This document shows positions 43,607-52,875 of a stretch of 64,000 bases of DNA, one piece after another. The stretch is taken from the NCBI GenBank assembly GCA_910576995.1, contig CAJTLC010000009.1:1-64000 (forward strand), in the 5' to 3' direction. The position numbers and the translations under genes are program-made. Position 1 is the stretch's first letter. Each line of letters begins with the position of its first letter. Origin of the DNA: an uncultured Ruminococcus sp. (GTDB lineage: Bacteria > Bacillota > Clostridia > Oscillospirales > Ruminococcaceae). The notes beneath the pieces are model-generated. The model was not told the origin of the DNA. It searched no databases and saw nothing but the letters and a program-made list of their open reading frames with translations.

Positions 43607-45592
43607 TTATCCTTTCTTTTCCGAGACCTCTTCGTCCCGTTTATCTATAGCTTGTATCAGGAGCTTCACAGCGTCCTGTATACTGCAATTCTCAAGCTGC
43701 GCCGCAGCCATAGTCTGATGACCGCCGCCGCCGAGTATTTCCATGATAACCTGAACGTTCGTCGCGCCCAGTGAACGTGCGGAAATATTTGCCGTCGTCC
43801 CCGTTTTATATATAACAAAAGACGCGTCAACATTCACGATACTAAGCAGTTCGTCGGCAGCCTGCGGAGCAACAATGCGTATATCGTCGGATTTGAAATC
43901 AGCCGTTGCAATAGCACAGTTATCGTATATCTTTGCTGACGCAACTATCTGAGTTTTTCTCTTGTAAGATTCGAATGAATTTGCGAAAAGCATTTTTACC
44001 GCAACCGTATCCGCACCCAGTTTTTTCAGGAATGCCGCCGCTTCAAAAGTGCGGACGCCTGTCCTCATCACGAAATTTTTCGTATCGAGCATGATTCCCG
44101 CAAGCAGCGCCTCCGCGTAGCATACCGGAAGCTTGTCGCTGCTTTTGTCAAAACGGAAATACTGAATTATCTCCGTAACCATTTCAGACGCCGAAGAAGC
44201 GTAGGGTTCATGGTGAAAGATCACAGCATTATCAATGAAATTAACCGTTTTTCTGTGATGATCTATAACCACCACCTGCTTAACGCGTTCGTAAAGCTCG
44301 CGGCTTTCTATCAGATCCTTGTTATGGATATCCACAATGATCAGCAGATCGTTTTCTCCCGCCGATGAAACAGCCTCGAAAGGAGTCATAAACAGCTGAT
44401 CGTCCGTCTGCTGCTCCACGGAATTTATCAGATGCAGCGCAAGATTTTTCGTCCTGTCAACCACAATATGTACTTCTTTTCCGAGAAGCCGCAAAGCGCC
44501 TGCAAGACCGCATGAAGCGCCTGCGGAATCAAGATCGCCGAACCGATGTCCCATAATGAAAACCTTATCGGAATTCATTATGAGATCCTGCATGGCATTG
44601 GCAATAATACGCGTTTTTGTGCGCGACATTTTTTCAACGCCCTTAGATATGCCGCCAAAGAAACGATAACCGCTGTCTGTTTTGATAACAGCCTGATCGC
44701 CGCCCCTGCCAAGCGCCATATCAAGGCATTGACGCGCTATAAGTTCGCTTTCGGAAAGCGAACGTCCGCCAAGTCCGACGCCTATGGAAAAGGTCAGCGG
44801 ATATTTTCCCGCTATCTTTATTTCGCGCGCAAGATCGAGAATTTTAAACTTATCGCGTATTTTCTCGTCAAGATGACGCTTTTCAAGAACAGCGTAAAAA
44901 GTATTGGGCGAGATCTTCTTGATAAAGCCGTTGGTACTGCTCATAAACTTTTCAATCAACTGCTCTATCTCCACGGAAGCCTGCGCCTTTTCGCTTTCCT
45001 TGGCATTCTGCATGATCTCGTCGTAAGTGTCTATAGTCAGTATGACCATACACGGATGAGATTCTTCGCTTTTTTTCTTCAGTTCATAATAATTTGTTTC
45101 GTCGTGAAAATAAATTATGAGAAATGAAATATCGTTTTCGTCGAATTTTTCTCCTGAAACCCGGTACACGGCGTCATTTATACTGCAAAGCAGATTTTCG
45201 GAAGAATAAAGCCCGTTTATATCGAGATTTACAAATTCCTTGAAATCCAGCCCGTAAACGTCGGCGCCGAGACTTATCCTTTCGCAGAACTTACTGTTAT
45301 ACCACACAAATCTGCCGTTTTCGTCAATAACGGCGATCGGGGCGGGCAGATTATTCATATATACCGCCGCCGAATTTTCCAGATGAGCGTTCATTTTTGA
45401 TAAATGCCGCATGGAATTTTTCGAACAGACAATGGAAAATACGATTAGAGCCGCCAAAAAGACCACGGTATATATAATACCTATAAGCCCGTATGTTCTG
45501 TTATAGCCGTAAAGGGACAGCGAAGCGAAAGCCTGACCAAAAATAATGGCGGCTATCAGTAAAAAAAACGCCAGCGGAAATTTCCTTCTCAC
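43607..45592 (-). CDS. gdpP: GdpP-type cyclic-di-AMP phosphodiesterase (DHH/DHHA1)
   Basis: 661 aa. Two N-terminal membrane helices (~5-22 and 32-54), a PAS-like domain, a degenerate GGDEF domain (GGRSLSESELIARQCLDMALGRGGDQAV) and a DHH/DHHA1 phosphoesterase with MGHRFGDLDSAGA, VVIDHHRK and GGGGHQ. The family hydrolyses c-di-AMP and so controls osmolyte uptake and wall homeostasis. It sits between rnjA and rplI, the standard place. Confidence 0.93.
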   Translation of the reverse strand: MRRKFPLAFFLLIAAIIFGQAFASLSLYGYNRTYGLIGIIYTVVFLAALIVFSIVCSKNSMRHLSKMNAHLENSAAVYMNNLPAPIAVIDENGRFVWYNSKFCERISLGADVYGLDFKEFVNLDINGLYSSENLLCSINDAVYRVSGEKFDENDISFLIIYFHDETNYYELKKKSEESHPCMVILTIDTYDEIMQNAKESEKAQASVEIEQLIEKFMSSTNGFIKKISPNTFYAVLEKRHLDEKIRDKFKILDLAREIKIAGKYPLTFSIGVGLGGRSLSESELIARQCLDMALGRGGDQAVIKTDSGYRFFGGISKGVEKMSRTKTRIIANAMQDLIMNSDKVFIMGHRFGDLDSAGASCGLAGALRLLGKEVHIVVDRTKNLALHLINSVEQQTDDQLFMTPFEAVSSAGENDLLIIVDIHNKDLIESRELYERVKQVVVIDHHRKTVNFIDNAVIFHHEPYASSASEMVTEIIQYFRFDKSSDKLPVCYAEALLAGIMLDTKNFVMRTGVRTFEAAAFLKKLGADTVAVKMLFANSFESYKRKTQIVASAKIYDNCAIATADFKSDDIRIVAPQAADELLSIVNVDASFVIYKTGTTANISARSLGATNVQVIMEILGGGGHQTMAAAQLENCSIQDAVKLLIQAIDKRDEEVSEKKG

Positions 45593-45612
45593 TTTTCCGA
45601 CTCCTTTTTATG

Positions 45613-47436
45613 TCAAATTTCCATGATTATAGGAAGGATCATGGGACTGCGTTTTGTCTTTTGATAAATATATTCTGAAAGAGCGTCGCGGAGCTTGCCT
45701 TTAAGAGTAGTCCACTCTCTCATTTCAGCATAAGAGCAATCGGCAAGAGTTTTTCTCAAAACATTTCTGGCTTCAACGAACAGTTCCTCGGATTCCCTCA
45801 CATAAACAAAGCCGCGTGAGATTATATCCGGACCTGCCGCAACTACGTTGACTGATTTTTCAATGCCGATCACAATTATTATCAATCCGTCCTGAGCAAG
45901 ATGCTTTCTGTCGCGCAGCACTATCGAGCCTACGTCCCCGACTCCGAGACCGTCAACAAGAATTCTTCCCGACGGTACTTGCGAAACGACCTTCATGGTA
46001 ACTCCGTCGGTTTCGATAACGTTGCCGATTTCGGCTATTATCACATTTTCTTTCGGCATTCCCATCTGGAGCGCAAGATCGCCGTGTTTTTTAAGATGCT
46101 TATATTCGCCGTGAACGGGAATAAAGAATTTCGGACGCGTAAGAGCCTGCATAAGCTTTAATTCTTCCTGACAGGCGTGTCCGGAAACATGGACTTCGTA
46201 CATGGCTTCGTAAACCACTTCCGCACCCGATTTCATCAATTCGTTGACAACTCGCGTAACGTATTTTTCATTTCCAGGAATAGGAGTCGCGGAGATTATA
46301 ATGAAGTCCATAGGCGTAATAACGACTTTTCTGTGATCGTTCATCGCCATTCGCGTAAGCGCGGACATAGGCTCGCCCTGACTTCCTGTCGTTATGAGAA
46401 CTATTTTTTCATTCTCATAGCGATTCATCATATCTATATCGATTATTATTCCCGGCGGAACTTCGAGATAACCAAGTTCGATAGCAGTATTTATAACATT
46501 GATCATGCTTCTGCCGAATACCGCAACTTTTCTTCCGTAACGCACGGCGCAGTTTATTATCTGCTGAACACGGTGAATATTAGAAGAAAACGTTGCAATG
46601 ATTATTCTCTTGCCCTCGCCTTTTTTGAAAAGCCGGTCGAAAGATTCGCCTACAGTGCGCTCGGAATGGGTATATCCCGGTCTTTCGGCATTTGTTGAAT
46701 CAGCCATAAGTGCAAGTACGCCCTTGCTGCCCAGTTCTCCGAATCGCGCAAGATCAATTATTTTTCCGTCTATCGGAGAATAATCCACCTTAAAATCTCC
46801 CGTATGAACTATAATTCCGGCAGGCGTATGAATAGCCATGCCCACAGCGTCGGGGATGGAGTGGTTCACCTTGACGAATTCTACTGCCATGCAGCCCATT
46901 TTTACGGTTTTTTTCGGTTCGACAACGTTTAGTTTAACCTGATGAAGAATACCCTGTTCTTTGAGTTTTCCCTCGATAAGACCGATCGTAAGCCTTGTCG
47001 CGTAAACAGGTACGTTGACTTTTTTCAGAAGATACGCAAGACCGCCGATATGATCCTCATGACCGTGGGTAATGACGATACCGCGTATTTTGTCGGCATT
47101 TCGCTCAACATAGGTAAAATCCGGTATAACTATATCGACTCCCGGCATATCGGCGTCGGGAAAAGCAAGACCGCAGTCGAGTATGAACATATCGTTTGAA
47201 CATTCGAAAACGGTCATATTTTTGCCGATCTCGTTAAGTCCGCCCAGAGGAATTATTCTCACTGGCGTTTTTCTCACTTCGCGTGACGTCTTAGTACGCT
47301 TCGGCTTGGAAACTTCAGCAGCCGTCTCCTTTCGGCTGCCTGTCACGATCTTCTGCTTAGGATTACTTCTTCCTGCGTTCTGGATTCTTGGCGCAGGAGT
47401 TCTGCGCGGCTTGTTTGTCTGATTTGTCTCGTTCAC
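45613..47436 (-). CDS. rnjA: Ribonuclease J
   Basis: A 607-aa metallo-beta-lactamase/beta-CASP nuclease with 5'-3' exonuclease and endonuclease activity in mRNA decay and rRNA maturation. Zinc motif THGHEDHIGG, then HTGDFKVDYSP, MADSTNAERPGYT and HVSGHACQEE. A basic, Thr/Pro/Arg-rich extension of about 55 residues precedes the conserved VRIIPLGGLNEIGKN. The start is GTG at 47436, six bases after GAGAGG. Confidence 0.93.
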   Translation of the reverse strand: MNETNQTNKPRRTPAPRIQNAGRSNPKQKIVTGSRKETAAEVSKPKRTKTSREVRKTPVRIIPLGGLNEIGKNMTVFECSNDMFILDCGLAFPDADMPGVDIVIPDFTYVERNADKIRGIVITHGHEDHIGGLAYLLKKVNVPVYATRLTIGLIEGKLKEQGILHQVKLNVVEPKKTVKMGCMAVEFVKVNHSIPDAVGMAIHTPAGIIVHTGDFKVDYSPIDGKIIDLARFGELGSKGVLALMADSTNAERPGYTHSERTVGESFDRLFKKGEGKRIIIATFSSNIHRVQQIINCAVRYGRKVAVFGRSMINVINTAIELGYLEVPPGIIIDIDMMNRYENEKIVLITTGSQGEPMSALTRMAMNDHRKVVITPMDFIIISATPIPGNEKYVTRVVNELMKSGAEVVYEAMYEVHVSGHACQEELKLMQALTRPKFFIPVHGEYKHLKKHGDLALQMGMPKENVIIAEIGNVIETDGVTMKVVSQVPSGRILVDGLGVGDVGSIVLRDRKHLAQDGLIIIVIGIEKSVNVVAAGPDIISRGFVYVRESEELFVEARNVLRKTLADCSYAEMREWTTLKGKLRDALSEYIYQKTKRSPMILPIIMEI

Positions 47437-48013
47437 TATGTGCCTCTCTTTCCGAGATCCGGAATTCCATTTCGGTCTAAGAGCCTGATTAGAATCTCCT
47501 CACGCACGTCAGCTTTGCATATAGCATTGTCAGCCAAATCAAAAATTTGGAACACTGCTTATTTTCGGCAAATCCTGCTGATCGCTGCGCCGAGATACTA
47601 AGTATACTCTAACTTTCAGAAATGTCTGTAAAAAATTAAGATTTTTCCCGTAACTTTAAAAGTTTATCTGATAAAAGCGCTTCAATTGACTGTGTTCCAA
47701 AAATATTTTAACTTTTAAAACGCAGTTCTTGAGGATAATGCGATCCGATACTAACTTCCCGATCTCATGTTTGTTGAAACGACCGTATATTACCGAATAC
47801 AGTTCGTTTTAATATATATGATAATATATTTACTTATGTAAATCAGCCTGAAGTCCGACGAATCTAATGAAGAATTTCCGGGTTTTAAACAACAACTTCA
47901 GGCTGTATATACTCGCAAAAAAAAGATACAATTTAATTATACTCAAAAAAATTTAGTATGTCAATAGTAAATAAAAGAAGTTTCCATTATTGTGAAAAAT
48001 TAACAAAATATCT
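47437..48013. other. 577-bp AT-rich intergenic region with decayed repeats
   Basis: No convincing ORF. About 47480-47600 carries a decayed family A-like segment: an AGAGCCTGATTAGAATCT end and CGGCAAATCCTGCTGATCGCTGCG, comparable with the interior of the copy at 55245. An inverted repeat AGCCTGAAGT/ACTTCAGGCT with a loop of about 38 nt lies near 47848-47905. The remainder is AT-rich and probably holds the rnjA promoter; none was unambiguous. Confidence 0.45.
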
Positions 48014-49123
48014 TTATATCTTGCCCAAGCCGCAGTTCCCTATTTTTCGAATTCTCTCCGTCCAGAACGCGCAGAGTTCGGCGGCAGTTTCGGCTGAAAG
48101 ACTTTGTGCGACAAGAGTTACCCGGCTTTTTCCGCTGCGGCTGATGACTACTCTGCCCTTTTCATCGGAAACGGTTCTGGATTCGGTAAGCCGCTTTATA
48201 TCAGCGACCGTAATCTCACGCTTCGCGCTTGCTATCGACGGAATATTTCTCACTGCGGACAGCAGATTACCCCTACTCTTCGCAAGATGAGTACACATAT
48301 ACAAAGGATCCCGAAGAAACCGGCTCTCACCGCCCTCGTCGGCAATGAGGTCAGTCCTGCTAAATCTTCTGATATATTTTTCAGCTTTATCATCAATACT
48401 ATCCGCAGCATAATGGAAATTTTCGGGAAGCCATACTTTTTTCCCTTCTTTGATAAGAGTCAGACAATACGCCAGAGTCAGCTTTTCAAATGAGATAAAG
48501 CCGAGTTCCGTGGAATACGCATTCACGCGCTGTCCGTCGTCGGAGATCTGAAATACCAATTCATCGTCCTCTCCGCTGAAAAATTCCAGCCACAACGATC
48601 TGACAGCCGCGCTTCCGCAGCTTATCCCGACAGGCGTTAAAGAGCGCTCTTTTCCCAGTGAATCGGCAATATTGTTTATATATATGCTCCTGAACGACGT
48701 TACAGAATTTATCCTGCCCGTATGCTCTGAAGCCTGCGCAGGTGAAGATCTCATTATTTCTTCGAGAATTTTATCAGACAGTACAAATCCCGATCTGTCG
48801 AAAAATGTAAATTTCAATCCGCCGCTTTCGCTGATAAATATTCCACATTCCGCCGAAAGGAGAGTCAATCCAAACCGAAACGACGGCATATCAGTATTTT
48901 CGCAGACATATACGTCTCTGCCGCATTCGGAGATGCCGCTGCAAAGAGCGTACATAACGGGCAATCTCTCAAAACCCGTGCAGCCCACGCTGAATCGGCT
49001 AAAAAAGCGCGAAAGAGTTCTGCCGAGTTCTGCCGCCTCCGCAGAAGAAACGGATACATTCGGCAGAACTTCGCAGCTGCCGTCCCGAAAGCTGAAATGT
49101 TCGTTTTCCCCAATATAACTCAT
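48014..49123 (-). CDS. Degenerate phosphohexomutase-like protein (probable pseudoenzyme)
   Basis: 369 aa. The domain order follows the alpha-D-phosphohexomutases (GlmM, phosphomannomutase). Where the phosphoserine loop TASHNP is expected, the protein has CGIFISESGGLKFTFFDRSGFVLSD. Where DGDGDR is expected, it has ISDDGQRVNAYSTELGFIS. The C-terminal phosphate-binding loop RPSGTEP reads ISRSGKSRVTLVAQSLSAETA. Catalytic serine and metal ligands are therefore gone although the fold seems kept. GAGGTG precedes the ATG at 49123. It lies upstream of rnjA-gdpP in the same orientation. Role unknown; binding or regulation is more likely than catalysis. Confidence 0.6.
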   Translation of the reverse strand: MSYIGENEHFSFRDGSCEVLPNVSVSSAEAAELGRTLSRFFSRFSVGCTGFERLPVMYALCSGISECGRDVYVCENTDMPSFRFGLTLLSAECGIFISESGGLKFTFFDRSGFVLSDKILEEIMRSSPAQASEHTGRINSVTSFRSIYINNIADSLGKERSLTPVGISCGSAAVRSLWLEFFSGEDDELVFQISDDGQRVNAYSTELGFISFEKLTLAYCLTLIKEGKKVWLPENFHYAADSIDDKAEKYIRRFSRTDLIADEGGESRFLRDPLYMCTHLAKSRGNLLSAVRNIPSIASAKREITVADIKRLTESRTVSDEKGRVVISRSGKSRVTLVAQSLSAETAAELCAFWTERIRKIGNCGLGKI

Positions 49124-49151
49124 AATACACACCTCGAAAATATATTTGCTT

Positions 49152-49495
49152 AGAGCCTGTTCAGTATCTTTTTATACTTGACTCTATTGCAAACTATCCA
49201 TTCATGCTGACATAAATTTCGTCTGTCTGCGTTGTCGTCGTCACTGTGCGTCAGCACGCTTTCCTCCTTCGCCTTGACATACGAAATTTCTGTTCAGCAT
49301 TCTTTGAACATTTTGCAATAGAGTCAAGTATATGTACAGATTTTCAAGCATAATTTTGTCGATTACAAGGAAAAAATACGCAGTCATACTGACGCGCCAC
49401 GGGCGTTTTCTTCGGTCATATAGCAAGAATTTTTGATGCAGTAAGCGGCGAAATTTGCTGAAAAGACGTGCGGAAAAATATACTGAACAGGCTCT
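49152..49495. repeat. Family A element, copy 4, interrupted by a nested element
   Basis: 344 bp. The outer ends are AGAGCCTGTTCAGTAT and, in reverse, the same. The left arm runs to about 49173, a second palindromic element occupies 49174-49331, and the family A interior resumes at ATGTACAGATTTTCAAGCATAATTTTG. It includes an extended apical part (CGCCACGGGCGTTTTCTTCGG) shared only with the copy at 55245. It fills the 376-bp gap and ends five bases before the symporter stop codon. Confidence 0.8.
49174..49331. repeat. Nested palindromic element, family D
   Basis: 158 bp inside a family A copy. Terminal inverted repeats are ATACTTGACTCTATTGCAAA and, in reverse, the same 20 bases. An inner inverted pair (GACATAAATTTCGT/ACGAAATTTCTGT) is present. 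A collapsed relative lies at 4430-4468. Confidence 0.75.
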
Positions 49496-49499
49496 TATA

Positions 49500-50777
49500 T
49501 TATTGTTTACTTTCGGGTGAATTATACAGTTGCGGACGCGTATCTTTCTTTTTTATAAATTTCATTAAAAGCAAAATTCCCAAAAGATTCGGGATAGCCA
49601 TAAGACCATTGAAAATATCTGACAAAGTCCATACGCAGCCTGCGGAGATCACTGCTCCTGAAGCTGCCGCGGCTGCGTATAAAACGGTGAAAAAAGGCGA
49701 TCTTTTACTTCCGAATGCATACTTAAACGCAGTTTCGCCGCAAAAATACCAGCCGATAACGGTACATAAGGCAAAAATTCCCATTTCCGCCGCCGTAAAT
49801 GGAACGGCAAGGCATCCTATGGCATTTTCCATAGCTTCTGCGGGTGAAAAATGCTCCGAACCGCACAGCAATGTCACGGCTGTCAGAGTACAGCATACTA
49901 TCGTATCGAAAAACACTTCGAACATTGCCCACATTCCCTGTTGATGCGGAGAAGTCTCCCCTGCCGCGCTATGAAGTATCGGCGAACTTCCCAAACCGGC
50001 TTCGTTGGAAAATACTCCGCGGCGTATCCCTACCGACAGACCGTATCCGAATATTCCTCCTGCGGCTGAATCGGCGCTGAACGCTTCGGAAAAGATCGTA
50101 CGGAATACCATTGCCGCCTGATCGCGGCAAATAACTATCACAGCAATGCATACGACGGCATAGGCTGCGGACGCAAGCGGAAGAAGATACTGCGCCGCCG
50201 TTCCGATCCTTTCCGCGCCGCCTTTAATTATAATATATACCACAACAAATATGATTGCCGCCATTATAAGAGGTTCAAAATTGCAGCACTCCCGAAAACT
50301 TTCGGCAAAAGTACTTATCTGCGCCATACTGCCCATTCCCAGCGAAGCAAGAATACAGAATACTGCAAACGACATCGCCAGCCATTTACAGCCCAATCCC
50401 TTTTCGAGATAAGCCATAGGGCCTTTTCGCCTGCCGTCGCTGAATTTTGCCGAAAGAAAATTTTCCGCATAAACGACAGCCATTCCCAAAAATGCCGATA
50501 CCCACATCCAGAATATCGATCCTGCTCCTCCTATTGCAAGAGCGGAAGCCGCCCCTGCGATATTTCCCGTTCCCATGGTCGTTCCGAGGCTCATGCATAC
50601 TGTTTTCAGCTGAGAAAGCCCGCTGTTTTTTGTTTTGCCGCCTTTCATCATGAATACAGGCAGTTTTAGCTGAATAAATCCCAGTTTTACGGTAAATACG
50701 ATACCTGCTCCGATAAGCAGGAATATAAGTCCGCTTCCCCATACAAAATTGTTTATGCCCGTCAGAATATCCGCCAT
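49500..50777 (-). CDS. AGCS family sodium:alanine/amino acid symporter
   Basis: 425 aa with about ten membrane helices. It imports alanine or glycine with sodium. The family signature lies at GTTMGTGNIAGAASALAIGGAGSIFWMW, with FSNEAGLGSSPILHSAA further on. GGAGG fixes the ATG at 50777. It is shorter than many family members but complete at both ends. Monocistronic, with a repeat directly after the stop. Confidence 0.9.
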   Translation of the reverse strand: MADILTGINNFVWGSGLIFLLIGAGIVFTVKLGFIQLKLPVFMMKGGKTKNSGLSQLKTVCMSLGTTMGTGNIAGAASALAIGGAGSIFWMWVSAFLGMAVVYAENFLSAKFSDGRRKGPMAYLEKGLGCKWLAMSFAVFCILASLGMGSMAQISTFAESFRECCNFEPLIMAAIIFVVVYIIIKGGAERIGTAAQYLLPLASAAYAVVCIAVIVICRDQAAMVFRTIFSEAFSADSAAGGIFGYGLSVGIRRGVFSNEAGLGSSPILHSAAGETSPHQQGMWAMFEVFFDTIVCCTLTAVTLLCGSEHFSPAEAMENAIGCLAVPFTAAEMGIFALCTVIGWYFCGETAFKYAFGSKRSPFFTVLYAAAAASGAVISAGCVWTLSDIFNGLMAIPNLLGILLLMKFIKKKDTRPQLYNSPESKQ

Positions 50778-50809
50778 AAAATTTTCCTCCATAAATTTAC
50801 AAAAAAAGG

Positions 50810-50838
50810 TATACATTAAAAGCTATTTGAGTTATAAT
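50810..50838 (+). promoter_or_regulatory. Promoter of the PH-domain gene pair
   Basis: TATACA (50810-50815), 17-bp spacer, TATAAT (50833-50838). Confidence 0.6.
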
Positions 50839-50868
50839 ATGTTTAGAACCTTTTTCAAGGAGGAACAT

Positions 50869-51306
50869 ATGAAAAAATTCAAGCCCGATAAAAATGCTCT
50901 TCTTACCATGAGAATAATTATTTTAGCGATCGCTTTAACGCTCATACTTTTGGTGCGGCTGTATATTCCGATTTCGGTAATTGTGGGAATTATCGCCGCC
51001 GTTCTCGGTACAGCAAGCGTTTTTCTTATATTTGTATATCTGCCCTTATATTTTTCTTCCGTCTGCTACGATATAACCGATGAGATGATAACCCGTCACG
51101 GCGGCGCGTTTATGAAATCACATAAGTCTGTACGAATTTCAAAGATTCAATACACCACGGTCATCACAACGCCGTTTTCGCGGTATACAAGCATGAATTT
51201 CGTAATTCTCTTTGTTTATGGCGGACAGCTGAGAATGCTGTTTCTCGATCTGGACGACGCCATGGAAATTCTGAAGATCACAGGCGAAATAAAGGGGGAA
51301 GAATAA
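50869..51306 (+). CDS. PH domain-containing membrane protein (YdbS-like)
   Basis: 145 aa: two membrane helices (about 16-34 and 37-61) and one bPH_2 domain (CYDITDEMITRHGGAFMKSHKSVRISKIQYTTVITTPFSRYTSMNFVILFVYGG). AAGGAGG precedes the ATG. The stop overlaps the next start by one base. In Bacillus the YdbS/YdbT pair influences resistance to certain bacteriocins; no such role can be claimed here from sequence. Confidence 0.85.
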   Translation: MKKFKPDKNALLTMRIIILAIALTLILLVRLYIPISVIVGIIAAVLGTASVFLIFVYLPLYFSSVCYDITDEMITRHGGAFMKSHKSVRISKIQYTTVITTPFSRYTSMNFVILFVYGGQLRMLFLDLDDAMEILKITGEIKGEE

Positions 51307-52760
51307 TGTATCACGAACACCCTCTGCGCATTCTGCGGTATTCCATGAGAAGCTTATGGCTGCTTATATTTCCTCTGCTTCGCGGCGTTTCAATAATGCA
51401 TTTCGATCCTGCCGGAATTTACTCATGGATAAAGGGAGCATGGATGGATATAGCCATACTCGGTATAATTCTGCTGTTCGGCTTCATTCGCTGGTACTTC
51501 TCGCTGCTTTCAGCCACGGAAAGTACGATAACCCATACTCAGGGCTGCTTTATACGGGTAAAGACTGTTATTCCGCTGAAAAATATAAGTTCGGCGTCCT
51601 CCGCACAGCCGTTTTATCTCGTTCCGTTCAACGCTGTCTTTTTCAGCTGCGATACGCGCGCGGGCATCTTCCGCTCCACAGACCTGAAAATTATGGTCAC
51701 GAAAAAAGTCTGCGCCGAACTTATGTCTCACATCCCGACCGTCGATCCCAAACGTCAGATAAAAGATATTCCCGGTCCGACGGCTTTGTCGATACTGCTG
51801 TTTTCGGTATTTTTCTCCAGCGGATTTTCAGGAGCGGTTTATATTGCGGCATTTTTCTTTAAGGGCGGCGATCTCGCTCAGGATCTGCTGTCCGTATCCA
51901 TAAGCCGCATAGCCGAAACAACGGAAATGCTCACTGCCAAGCTGATCCGCGGAATTCCCCACGCGGCAATAGCTTTCGGCTCATTTTTCATTGCGGCCTG
52001 GCTGCTTTCCTTTATAATGAATCTGCTGCGGTATTCGCGATTCAGACTGACTGCCGACAGCGATCATATAAATATAGTATGCGGAATTACAAACAGGCGG
52101 CGATACAGAATAAAAAATTCCCACATAAATTATACCGACCTCCGTCAGAATCTTTTTATGAAGTTATTGAACGCGGTCACTGTCAGTATAAGCTGCGCCG
52201 GCTATGGCAACGATTCCAGTCATCTCCCCGTTCTGCTGCCGATACGCCGCCGCAAGGATCTTGGCGGCGGTCTTGAACGGTTAGGCGTAAGATCAGGCGG
52301 CGAAATGCAGTTCCGCCCCAAATGGACAGGAGTATTTTCGTATATCGGAAATCCCTTGCTGATCATGGCGCTTATCTTCGTTATGTCCCACTATTCGGAC
52401 AAACTTTTTCCACAGCTTTCGGATATCTCCTTCTTTCTGACAGTAATGTTTTCGATCCCGACAATATGGCTTATTATCGTAAAGATCGTCGCTCTTTCAG
52501 CTTCCGGCATCACTGTCGAAAAAAACGGCGTAGTACTTTGCACTTCCGAATGGACGGCATTCCACACGGTCACTGCCGATAAGAAAAACATCGTGCTTAT
52601 CGAAACTTATCAGACTTTTTTACAGCGCATATGGAAAACAAAAGCGAATCTTCGAATATGGTTCAGCGGCGAAAGCGCTTCATGCTATACCATACGTGCG
52701 CTCACTCTTGAGGACTGCGGAAAGATCGCAAAAATTCTGGAATATCAGGTACTATATTAG
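51306..52760 (+). CDS. PH domain-containing membrane protein (YdbT-like)
   Basis: 484 aa. Three membrane-helix pairs alternate with bPH_2 domains: ATESTITHTQGCFIRVKTVIPLKNISSASSAQPFYL, then FRLTADSDHINIVCGITNRRRYRIKNSHINYTDLRQNLFMKLLNAVTV, and a third, weaker one near the C-terminus (GITVEKNGVVLCTSEW). It is coupled to the YdbS-like gene (TAATG). Role unknown. Confidence 0.83.
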   Translation: MYHEHPLRILRYSMRSLWLLIFPLLRGVSIMHFDPAGIYSWIKGAWMDIAILGIILLFGFIRWYFSLLSATESTITHTQGCFIRVKTVIPLKNISSASSAQPFYLVPFNAVFFSCDTRAGIFRSTDLKIMVTKKVCAELMSHIPTVDPKRQIKDIPGPTALSILLFSVFFSSGFSGAVYIAAFFFKGGDLAQDLLSVSISRIAETTEMLTAKLIRGIPHAAIAFGSFFIAAWLLSFIMNLLRYSRFRLTADSDHINIVCGITNRRRYRIKNSHINYTDLRQNLFMKLLNAVTVSISCAGYGNDSSHLPVLLPIRRRKDLGGGLERLGVRSGGEMQFRPKWTGVFSYIGNPLLIMALIFVMSHYSDKLFPQLSDISFFLTVMFSIPTIWLIIVKIVALSASGITVEKNGVVLCTSEWTAFHTVTADKKNIVLIETYQTFLQRIWKTKANLRIWFSGESASCYTIRALTLEDCGKIAKILEYQVLY

Positions 52761-52771
52761 TAATTCAAAAA

Positions 52772-52783
52772 TGACATTTGTCA
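52772..52783 (+). promoter_or_regulatory. Inverted-repeat candidate operator upstream of the DUF2157 gene
   Basis: TGACATTTGTCA (5-2-5 inverted repeat), with a further TGAC half-site about 9 bases downstream, in the 115-bp gap before the large membrane protein. Such spacing suits a dimeric NarL/LuxR-type regulator like the one at 57142. Inference only. Confidence 0.4.
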
Positions 52784-52875
52784 CTGTTAAAATGACTTGC
52801 GGCATCTTACGCTTTTCCAAAATTTATGATATCATGTAATCATGACATACGTGTTCATAGAAAGGATCGAGGATC

